The notes beneath the pieces are model-generated. The model made no database searches. It was given only the letters and a program-made list of their open reading frames with translations, and was not told where the DNA came from. Below are positions 35,501-47,500 of a stretch of 64,000 nucleotides of DNA, one piece after another. The position numbers were made by a program, and so were the translations under genes. The stretch's first letter is position 1. Each line of letters opens with the position of its first letter. This stretch comes from Lineus longissimus (taxonomy: Eukaryota > Nemertea > Pilidiophora > Heteronemertea > Lineidae), in assembly GCF_910592395.1 (NCBI RefSeq), contig NC_088318.1, positions 11,594,349-11,658,348 of the forward strand, in the 5' to 3' direction.

Positions 35501-38500
35501 TGTAGTAAACTGTTCATCTAGGTTTTGAGTAAGGAGGTTACAAAACACACACAACACAACACAACACAGCAAACCAACATATTACACACCCATCTTAGAA
35601 TTTGTTTTAAACTGCACCCTAAACAGTGGCATTTTCCAAGCTAGCGCGCTTGGTGAAATCTGACAAGTTCTTTTTATTACACCAGAAAATCCATGCCCAT
35701 GCAATCTGCCCTGCTGCAGAGCACAATAAGAGAACAACCATTAAAACGGACCCATGCAGCTAACAGAGCGCATGCAGATGTCGTAGAAAACAGCAAACAT
35801 TCAAGTTGGCTCCTTTTTAAATTTTTGCCAGGAGAAACGGTCCACGGGAACTTCACAGTTCTTCCACCGTCTTCGAGTGCACCCTGAAGCGCATTACAAA
35901 ATAACAAAAGTACCGGCCCCACAGCTCATACTCTGGGACAAAAATCAAGCTATATGCACACGGAGAACTCAAATATCACACACAGAGCAAATCTAGTCAC
36001 GAGTCTTGGCAAGTTGACTCGAGCACAGGAAAAGAACAGAAACGAAAACAACTTCACAAACATCCAGCACCAGACCTGTCTCGTTGGAGACAGCTTTGTA
36101 CATAATTCAGGTTATAATTTAATTACACTTTAGGCTTTAAAGACCAGACTTGAAAACGGAAATAGCCTAAAGTCAGAGGAATTTGGGTATGGGTACCGGT
36201 ATGGCACAAAAGAGTGGCTCAGGCTGTTTACCAGTCCCATACCAGTACAAGTTTTGCACTGCAGGTTTAGCTTATGTGCTTCTCTAGAGGACTGTGAGTT
36301 AGAGGTGTAACTGAGGAGGGGACTATATGTTCATAGGGAAACATTCATAATGCTTATGTTTAGAAATATTGTAGGAGGGGATATACTGTAAAATCAGTCA
36401 AGTGCCATCATGCCTTCTAGATTGCAGCGAGGTAGGTGTTGTCATCTTGAAGGTCCCAATGGCTCCTGAGCGATTTTACAGGACTTGAGGGCGGTGAACT
36501 CTGGTGCTAAATAATTGTGCGGGGGAAGGCGAGGGTAAAACCATGCAGGTCACCACCAAAAACACCATGCTTGCCTGCAAGCCCCGGCCAGGGGACACAT
36601 CACTAGGGTCACTACTTCTGAGAGCATGAGTATGCGCGTCTAGCTCACGGATAGCCTTCGCCAAATCCACACTCTGTGACAAGGAGAAGACAACATAGTA
36701 CGTTAGTCACCAACATGCAGGCGTAGCGGATGCAGGTCACGGCGGCACCAAAAGGAGGCAGCACTGCACAACACCTGGGAGGAGGTATGGAGAGAGGTAC
36801 CCGGTTCATCTGGGCTGATTCCACCAAGTCTGCTGCAGAAACACGATCTTTGACAATAAACAGACTATTGATATACTGCAGCAAACCTGTGGAGAAATGC
36901 AACCATATGGAGACTTCACTGGAAAGGATGACATACATGTAGAAAGCAATGACAAGGCACGCACAAGTGAGCATACTTTTTGGTATTTAACAATTCCTGA
37001 TGGGGAAACTTTTTTATCAACCTTGGGCGCTATAGTTTGAGGTAGGAGGTACACACTGATGGAGCTGTACATCAGAAATTTAAGTCAACTGGCTCAATAT
37101 CGATGGCCTCATGCCAAAAGGAAATACATGTTTTAACTGTATTGGTTAATGAATTACAGTTATTCCCTTTTGGAAAAAGGCTGTCGATTTCATATCGTGA
37201 AGACAATGATGTCTAATGATATTGCAAATAACGACATTATTGATCGAAAGACAATAGGAAAGTGAAACGATTATGGGTTAAATATCGTGACGGAAGTATT
37301 AAAAGATCATTATTACAAACAATAGCACATGTCAAGAAGTGATTTCACATTAGAGTTGACAAGATTTCTCAAATCAACATGCACTGCAATAGAGGTCGAC
37401 TATGTACGACACCCACATGAAGCACGTGCCACACACAGAACAATCACCGAATGATAGACAATAGTGTAACATCAGTAAAATAGGAGGCAGGTTCGTTAGA
37501 GATAGCTACAGTTTTATACACGACACCCACAAGACAGGTTTATACCAATCACCATGACTACATTACCATTGCGTGATGTGATTAGGCTTGAGGGACTCGA
37601 GTTGTCGTTATGGTTGTGATCATGCAAACAAGTTGAAGACAAGACCAGTTAATACTTTTCATATATCCTCTTTTAAGTTTTTGACGAATTTCACTCAGAA
37701 TACAATATATACAATACAATACAATAGATCATTTTTAGGTCGCTTCTCAGAACGGAAAAAGCTGTTAAAAGCGCCACCTGGATTTATAATTAAAATTTCC
37801 CAAAGAGCCAAGTCTTTAGCTGGCCTCTGAATGACACATAGTCCTCACCACACCACACCACTCAAGACCTTACCACTGTTTCTACAACAATTCACAAACA
37901 CTTCTGTGTTTTTCCAAGGTTTCTCCACCTTATATCACATGTTGACTTTGTATCAAACAATTGCTGGACCGTCTTCAAATTTTTGCATGAATCAAAAGAA
38001 GGTTATGGGATCATTCTACGACACATGACATGCAGTATAAAACCAACGTCAAACATCAACAAACCTCCGCATACTGGTCGTCCTCATCATAATCTTCCTC
38101 CTCCTAGAGAGTGCACACGGAACAAGCATTAGTTGCGAAACAAGCAGTAAAGATGGCGATGCGTTTATGATGATGGAGAGATGAGAGGAATCAGAGGCAA
38201 AAAATGAAACTGTCATTTTTGAGGTTTCATGTTCTGAGAGGGAGCTTGTGTTCACATCAAATGTACACAAATATCTCAAAGTGAGGAAAGGCATTCTTGA
38301 CCTTGAATCCCAAGTTTGCTTTTAAAAAATACGCAAGTTTAGTGAGATTTTGGTGCAAAAAATCCACAGCCTGAGACTACAGGAATGACAAATTCATTGG
38401 GAAATTCTTGATTTGGTGACATAAGATGAGTAGTGAAGAGACGAACTGATGATGAAGACATGAAACATAGATAAGAGAGCAGCATCTGATGGACGATTTA

Positions 38501-41500
38501 ACAGAAATAAAACAGCAAGACAAAGAATGAGTGATGGAGAGAAACACCATGCAGCACAGGCCAAGGGACCATGATGCTATGATGTTGATGATGATGACAC
38601 CAACTAGACAAGAGGTGAGAGCACCATCATTTGTTGACACAAAGATACAGAGAACCATTGTAACAGAGAGAAGAACAGGAAAGAAATACTGCGGTTTCTC
38701 AAATACAAAACTGGGCCTTGAGGCTTGTCTGAAGAATCAGTGGTACCAGTTACCAGTTACCTTGCCTCAACGGTTATTCTAGAACTATGGCAACAGACTG
38801 CCGACCGCAGACTGCAAACTGGCAGGTGTTGTGATAGAGAAACCGCAACGTGGACAGAGATACACGTAGGGAGACCAGTATCGGTCATAGTAGAGAAACG
38901 TTTCATGATTGCTTCAGTCCATATCTTTGTCTCTAGTGGCTCAGAGATGTTCAAAGTTATAGCCTGAGTCAACTCTGAAACTGAAGGCAAGCCATGGTAT
39001 TGCCCTTAATCCGGGTCAGTAACTATGGCAACAGAGATAACACGTGATGCTACTATCTAAACACTGCTGACCGTGAAGATTGGTTCCTGTGATTGAAGAT
39101 AGAGGGTAGGACTGTACAGCTAATAAGCACTTAGTAAAGAAGATGCAGGTTTAAATTCACACAGTTCTGATATGCTCAAATCCATTTTCTCTCGAGTTTT
39201 CATTCAAGGACGATGACAATTTTATGGATGATGATAGCGAGCCGGAGTGAGCAAGTCTAAACCTCTACAATTAGTGAACACACAATGTCTTATGCACAGG
39301 CCAACGGCCGCAAATGCCAACATGTAAGATGATACAAAGCAGAACATTGAATTAGTCGCAAGAAGTTTGTTCAAAGCATAAAATTAGTCTTGAAATGACT
39401 TCACATTGCATGAGAATCATATAAATGCATAAAACTGTTCCGAAGTCGGAGAATTTAGTCAATTTCTACAGTGGCACCACCTCTCACCTGTGCTGGTAAT
39501 GACATTTTCCGTGGGTAGTGATACTGGACGTCCGTGCCAAGTTGTTCAAGTTGGCGCTGGTTCGCCATTGATTGAAGTTCACTCATGTTGACGTATATGG
39601 GTGCCGAGTCTGAAAGAGGAAACGAGCGATGTGACAGCAGGTTGCGAGTGATGAGCAGTCAGAGTGGCAATGCAGCTGAGCTTACTGATCCATAACTGCA
39701 ATCACGACTGAAGTTTACACCTCTATTGTAAACATACAAGCAGAAGGATAAACTATTGTCAGACTAACCTTGGTAAGCTATAGATGTGGGCACCATGGGC
39801 AATGCTACCGGCTTGGCTTTGGGCTTCGGGCCAACAGGTGGCCGATCCTGAACGAGACTGTCTCTGATGGAGCCACGGCGGACCGTGACAATCGGCCGCG
39901 CATACTGCGAAGGCGTAGACGGCGCGGTCAAAGATCTATCTTCTTGATCATTATTGGTCGGCGTTTTCGCACTCTTGTCGAGAAGGCCAGGATCAGGCGG
40001 TTCAAAGGTCTGCGACGAGAGAGAGGGCCGGCTGTGATTCTTTTCATATGCCGACGAGATTGTATGCGGCCGTTCGACTGGCCCATGATTTGACGTGGCT
40101 TTTTGATTCGGTGGTTCAGGCCAGTTTGTCCAGGTTGAGGCTGAAGACGCCGGCCCGCCTGGGCATGGCTCTGAGGATGGGGTGGAGGCCTCGCTTGACG
40201 CTTCACTTGTGTTGTCTCCGACAGAGTTTTTAGAACTCTGCAATTAGAAACGAAACAATCTTCATATTCAATGTGGTCTATGATGTGGCAATAAAAATGT
40301 TACTGAAAGTTGATAATCACTCAAAGAGATCAGCCAAGGAACATGACTTAATAACAGTTGAACAAAAGTGCATTAAAGTGAAAGGATTTGACTGGGCCTT
40401 TATGTCCCCTTCAGCAGAGGTTTAACCACAAACTGGGTTGCAGAGACAAATATCCGAGAAGTCGAGCAAGTAGTTAAGCTTGAATGAAGTGACACAAAGA
40501 TTATGAAGACTTCATGCGGTCAGATTACGAAGGTTCAGCATTCTGGGTTCTCCTGCGTTGTTATCAGAGCATGCTCAATGAAAATGAAAGCTATGGTGAT
40601 GAATGAAAGGAATGGACCAACACCATATGTACAGCTAGTATCTTTAACCTTAACACCCTCAGTTTCAGAAATGGACCCTTCTAATGCATTAACTAGTCAG
40701 GGAAATGGACGAAGCAATTACGTGCCAGGGGGTCCATTATACAATGGTTTTCAACAGCACGGAGAACCCAAAGCTTATTCACCTCTTCAATCATTTTCTA
40801 AAAGTCGCTCAAGGCTTTTCTGGCCATGACTCCCATGAGGTTTAGAATGTTAAGATAATGGGTGATATGAATAAAGACTAGCAAATGCTTTTATCTAAAA
40901 CTCCATGTACATTTACACTAGGCCTTTCTGTACAAAATTGAAGTAAAAGCATTTGCTAGTCTTTATTCATATCACCCAATGTCTCACACACATTTCTTTT
41001 CACAAATTGAACTGGAAAAGCATTGGGAAAATCCACTTCATCTACCAGAGCACATGTGTAAGAACGGCTTCCAAAGCAAAGACGCCAGCAGTGCCAGTAA
41101 ACCAATTCTCTAGAGCTACGATCGTGAACCCCCTACCTGTCGTTTAAAATTCAGCATAGAGGGTGAGGGAGGCCTTAAGAACAATGTGTCTTGTGAGGTG
41201 AAGCCAGAGTCCTGAGACGACACGCTCGCCAGTCGTACTGAACCGGGTGGGGGCTGCTACAAACGCAAAATGAGATGAGATTAGATGAGATGGAAGAGGC
41301 ATTGCCAAGATTGTCAGGAAGGGCATCTTGATGACCGCAACCAAAATGTTTGCTCAATTCACGGAATATATTCCTATTCAAATTCTTCAATTCACGATTA
41401 TCTTGGAGGAGGTGCACCATGGCCGTAACTTTTTTGGCTATGCCTCAGTATGTTAAGGTTGGTTATAAGATTTGTTAGGATGCTTATCATATTCCCTAGA

Positions 41501-44500
41501 CAACTGCTGAAAAAGGGCCATGAGTTTGATTCCCGATGAAGAAAAAAACAATTTCTCTGGATTTTGATCTCTTTCTGAATTGTAACAAAAATCAAACTTT
41601 TTTCCATCAAACAAGAATCTTGACCTATGATATGAGCAAAAATCTGTAAGAGAAACATCACAATGATCTAAAAGATAAAGATTAAAATCAAACAAGGTAC
41701 ACGTAAAGCTGGATTTGAAAGAAAAAAATACTCTAAAAACACTTGTATCAAATCTAACCTGAAAAAACATCGTTATGCCAAATCAGCATTCGATTCAAAC
41801 AATATGATACTCCAGATATACCTGTATTTAAGGTTGATGCACCACAAAGCAACATGATTCGCCAAGCTCATGCAGATAGTCGCCGCAGACCGCCCAATCA
41901 ATCCCATGATGCTGAGATGATGTCATGCAACGACCACCAATCACAAACAATCACAATCAATTGAAGATGAAGATTAGATGCTATAAACATGTAAACGGCA
42001 TGACAGAGAGACCTGGGGTAGCTTATTCTCTCGGTGAAGATTGGTTCTCAGACAAAAATTGGTTAAGTAAGGGTACAAACTGCCTTCTGGCCAGGCCAGG
42101 TGTCTGGAATCGGAGATACAAGTTTGGGAGCACTACCTGTCTCATGAACCAAGTTTGCTGCCCTTCCTTTGGATCAGGTGTCTGGAATCGGAGATACAAG
42201 TTTGGGAGCCCTACCTGTCTCATGAACCAAGTTTACTGCCCTTCCTTTGGATCAGAGATGACATAATTACAAGCAAACTTGACTTGTTACTTTATTGGCA
42301 AGCAGGTGACACCAGAGGTCAGTAAGTCTACTCTAGCTGTACCATTTTCTCAGATTTGAAAACAGCTGACATGCCCTTTTTTAAGGTGTATTTCTACAGC
42401 TATGTCGAGACTATTAGTTTGTTAATTTGATGAAATTGGTCAGTCTATCATGCCTTTAGAAAAGTACAGAGTTATATGTTATTATTGATAATATTATTGA
42501 TGATTGATATTGAAGGCAATCAAGGTACCTACCGCCTCAGGCTGTGGAGGGAACAGGAAAAGTTTTTGAGAATACTTCACGGTGAAATTTTACCGACTGC
42601 CCACGTTGAAACTGGGTTGGAAAACGTAAGATTGGGTTCTCCTAACGACAGAGGTCACTGTACGAATCCTTTACCATACAATCCTTTCACAGCCCTTGCA
42701 TCAGATATGGAACTGCCAAAGAGGACGGTTAAAGACAACACGGTCAAAGAGACAACACACTTTCAGCATCATTATTTTCAATTCTACGGGACAGAGATGG
42801 GACTTTGACAGGCCATATTCTCTACAAACCTGTGAGTGAGAGTGTGAGGTACTCCTGCTTCTATAGTGGTGACTAGGAGAGTGAGACTTGGTCGACCCGC
42901 TAGACGAACTGTTCAGACTGCTGATGCTGCACATGCTTGACTTCCTTGACCCGAGAGAGCTTGGCGAGCTGGGGGGTGTCTGCAAGATCAAGGATGTGGA
43001 TATGAGATGAGTCGTAAGATACCATAAACTGCCTAACTTTTGACCCTTTTTATTGAAAAAAAAACACGATTTCTATGCAGACATATTATGAAAATTCCTT
43101 CGGTTTTTAGCATTTCTAGCATGAAAAGAACGACGTCAGATCAAGTGAGCAATGTATAAATACAGCTACAGTGAAATGAATTTGGTTGATAACTGAACAT
43201 ATGGAATAAAAGGTAATTTATTCAGTTTATTGAAAAAGCTCATCAATAGTATCAGCAGACAACATCACAACAGGTTTCCATTCAGTGAAGTGTGACACAA
43301 TATGTATATATTTACAGAAGATGTGGTCAAGGGGGTGGTTTAGTTATCAGGGTGTCTGACTTACAAGGCCTCTGTGACACAATGCCAGGAACGACCAATG
43401 ATGGTACTTTTGGTAGCATGCATATGATGCTGTCTAGGTGAATTTGTACACTGGTTTTAAAGCTTTGGTGTTTTAAATAAAGTTCAATATCAGACTGCAT
43501 GTGACAGCACTGGAACTACAAAGTTACACACGAAGGCAAAGCAAAACAGACTATGTGCTGCAATCGCGGTCAGACGTCGGCACAACTTTCAAGGTGGCTG
43601 CCTTGTTTAAGGAATTGATACTCAGCTGGTGGTCCTTTGTCGTCTAATCAAGGGCGCTGGGTGGTGCAAAAATGCAGTCCAAAACTGATGGGTCACCCGA
43701 GAGTTTTGGAAGTCTTCCCCATCGGCCTTGATTAGACAACCAAGGACCAACAACAACGTATCGATTTCAGGGCTCCGAGTGAACATTTACCATCAAATTC
43801 AAACTTAACTGTCCTGATGATCTTATACAGAATTTACACTCCACAGAAAGCTTTGAAATACAGCAAAACACAAAACAAATGCCTTCACATCTTAACCACA
43901 GAATAGTGGAGGCAATATATTCAAGTTTTTTGCCAGCATTAGAACTAGAAGGGCTCCTGTTGTGCACAACACTTCAACTTGGTTCGATATCATATGTTTT
44001 GAAAACCTTTTAAAAGGTCAAGGCAATGCGCAAGCTCTCTTTCGTTGTTGCCTCCACTCTTCTGGTTCTATGCCAAGGCGACCATAAAATGATACCCACA
44101 AATCTGTATCTAGGCAACCTGAACTAAAGAATACAAGCAAATTATCAGGAAAATAATGAAATAGGGACATGTCTGATAACTGAACATAAGGGGTGAAAAA
44201 TAACTCAACGAATGCAAGGACAGAAGGAAATGAAATAATCAAAATCTAGTCTACGGATATACTATTTTTACTAGAAACACTGAAACAGCTAGCAGCCAGT
44301 CACAGCGGCGTGGCCTTCACACCCATTCATGCAGCCTCCCCCCCCTCCAACCCTGATGCCATATCATGATTGCCACCCCTTATTTCTTATCCCAGTGCAC
44401 CAGTGAGAGGAGACCAGCAACCCCTTCACCAGCCAAATCAGGCCTCTTAAATCTTGATGATGAATATAGCCGGAAGTAAAGTCATTGCTCACACAGAAGC

Positions 44501-47500
44501 ATGCTTTCAAAGTTCTGTATACTAACCTGGAAAGATAGCGAGGCATCTGATCCCTTGAGGTCGAGAATAACTTGTTCACTGGCCGGTGGTAAGGATTTGG
44601 GGTCAGCACACTGCTGGGATAGACTCCCAAGGATTTCCTGGAGGTGACCAATCTCTGTCAGCATGCCAACCTCTTCTTTCTACAAGCAAAAAAACAGAAT
44701 TCAGTAGGCGAGCAGAAAGTGAAGATGGTCGCGCACATGTACACAACCTCCTTTCGTGCTTGCAGGGGCACTAGTTTAGAGGAGTACAAAGTCGGCTTTG
44801 CCTCAGAGCAGTATTGCTATGATAATGCTTCCCCCAGAATGACTTAGAGGAGTGGAAAGTCGGCATTGCCTCAGAGCAGTATTACTATGATAATGCTTCC
44901 CCCAGAATGACTTAGAGGAGTGGAAAGTCGGCATTGCCTCAGAGTAGTATTACTATAACAATGCTTCCCCCAGAATGACTTAGAGGAGTGGAAAGTCGGC
45001 ATTGCCTCAGAGCAGTATTACTATGATAATGCTTCCCCCAGAATGACTTAGAGGAGTGGAAAGTCGGCATTGCCTCAGAGCAGTATTACTATGATAATGC
45101 TTCCCCCAGAATGACTTAGAGGAGTGGAAAGTCGGCATTGCCTCAGAGCAGTATTACTATGATAATGCTTCCCCCAGAATGACTTAGAGCAGTGGAAAGT
45201 CGGCATTGCCTCAGAGCAGTATTACTATGATAATGCTTCCCCCAGAATGACTTAGAGGAGTGGAAAGTCGGCATTGCCTCAGAGCAGTATTACTATGATA
45301 ATGCTTCCCCCAGAATGACTTAGAGCAGTGAAAAGTCAGCAAGTGCCTCAGAGGAGTAACCATCACTATAAACAGTGCTCAACAGGGTAGTAGTCGGACA
45401 ATGCTTCCATGATCTTCTCATTCATTTGCTTGAGTAAACCGCCATCATTGTAATTGCTAGTTGTATCGTTGACTCACCAGCACGGGTCTGAGGTATGAAA
45501 TAAATGTACAATATCTGCTCCGCTCCTCAACGAGAGCTTGCCGCACCGCATCCTTTTCTGTATTCTCCAGGATCCGGTACTTTTCGTTCACTTCTTGCAT
45601 CGCGTTGTCCAACTGGCTCTGGATACTCGGCTTGCCTGAGGTCAAAAGAAAAGTACGTTCTCTTACCACTGCAGAATGAAAGGGTTAAAATCGATAGCTC
45701 TGATTTGACTTGTACATACACACTCCAGCTTTTGTTTCAATGCCTTGATACTTTTCAAGGGAACATTCAAACTCGGCGCAGAACAATTTTATATAGCCAA
45801 ATGCCACTGCGTTCCATCATCCACCAGAACGTGGAGCCCTCTGGTGTCAATACAACTAACCAACTACAAAAAAGATGCTGGTGGTAACTCGTATAAGAAA
45901 GATTAGCAGCACAAGACCTAAACAATGACCTTCTTTCAAGCTCCTGTCAATGTATCAACAGGTTGTACTCCAAACTCCAACCCAATTACCAAACCTTTTA
46001 AGCAATCAATGGCATTCATACAATAACTTTTTCAACCAATTTTGATTGTTGCCAGCGTGGCAGGTATCCAATTCAACGTTCAAGCAAATGAATGAGCAAC
46101 ATTTTCACTAATTTGCACTGATTATTTTTATTGATTCTCATTCAACACTCCCACCATTATACACTAGAGGCCTAAGGTCATTCACTGTTTCAATTGAACA
46201 TTTAACCGCAGACGAGATATCTGACGTAGGTCGCGGTAACAAGAATCCTTCGTTTGTGGGGTACTCAAGACACACACCTTTCTTGGCTTTCTTCTGTAAC
46301 TTGACTGTGTCGGATGAAGCCTTCTTTAAGTCGGCTCGAGCTTTTTTGTAATCTGCAAATATGAAAGAGAACATTGAGCATGATTGTCCTAGAAGCTGGC
46401 ACTTTCAACATGACTCGATATGCTACCTGGAGGGATTCGTCAAGTCTGCTTTCTCATTACGGTACATCTAGAGCCGTAGGTGATGCAGAATCTTCTTTCA
46501 AAATAATTTGTGAAAAAACTTTCCAATTATCCCCAGGCCTGATAGTCAATAGGTCTCACCTTTCATATGGTCCTTGTCTAACTGGTTGCCTACTTTCTTC
46601 CATTCTTCCAGGCGTTCCTGCACAGGGTTGACTAAACACTCGGCTATTGCGCTGCAAAGACAAGACACGTCTCCAGATGAAAACAAGCCACAAAACATCT
46701 ATAAAGCAACTTATGGATTTGCATAACAAATCTTCCCAGTTTGGTATACCAAACCCTTTGAGCAGTGAGACACAAGAGACAAAGAAAGAAACATATTTCA
46801 CAATTTTTCCTCCTGTCTGCCATGGTATGGAAGTAAAGCCAAGGAACCAACCAAATAGATTCAAGACGTCTGATGTAACTCCAGGTAAAATGTCAAAATC
46901 TGGAGACCTCTTTGGCTCATTTTATATTCTAGGAAGGAACAGATGCCATTTTTATGTCTTTAATGCCAGTGTTAACAGAATGATAGCCAGGACGACTGGG
47001 GGATACCATAGACTGATCATGAAATATAGAATTACCAAGTCACATTTAAAGCTACAAGCTTTCTAACGTCAAATTGTCACGAATCCCTTCAAAGTCATCA
47101 AAGCCATACACTGCTGACAAGGAGTTACGTGAGAAGGGGTCAAAAGGTCCTCTGCCATCAATAAGAAGATTATCGACCTATCAATGCTAAGATAGAAGGA
47201 TTTTCCCTGTCATTGTTGTTGGTTTAAGTATCATCATATATGCAGGCACAGGGTTTTCGGTAACCCGACCTCCCGGGTCAAATATGCACAGATTTGTCGT
47301 TTGACGCACAGGATTTGAGTGCCGGAATCAAGCTGACGCACCAATATTTTGATAATTTGACCCTCGTCTTCATATATTTACGCACGGCTAAAAATCCCCC
47401 ATTATATACACGCCGACTCGCCATTTTCATTTTGTTCCGACGCCGAGCCTCGTGAGGCATGAAAATGATGAATCGCTCAGGAACCTGTACATGAGTGGTA

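Noticed and set aside
42023-42223. Minus-strand ORF with a repeated LPNLYLRFQTP
   Set aside because: It is the translation of the 78-bp tandem duplication, which is in frame by chance (78 is a multiple of three).
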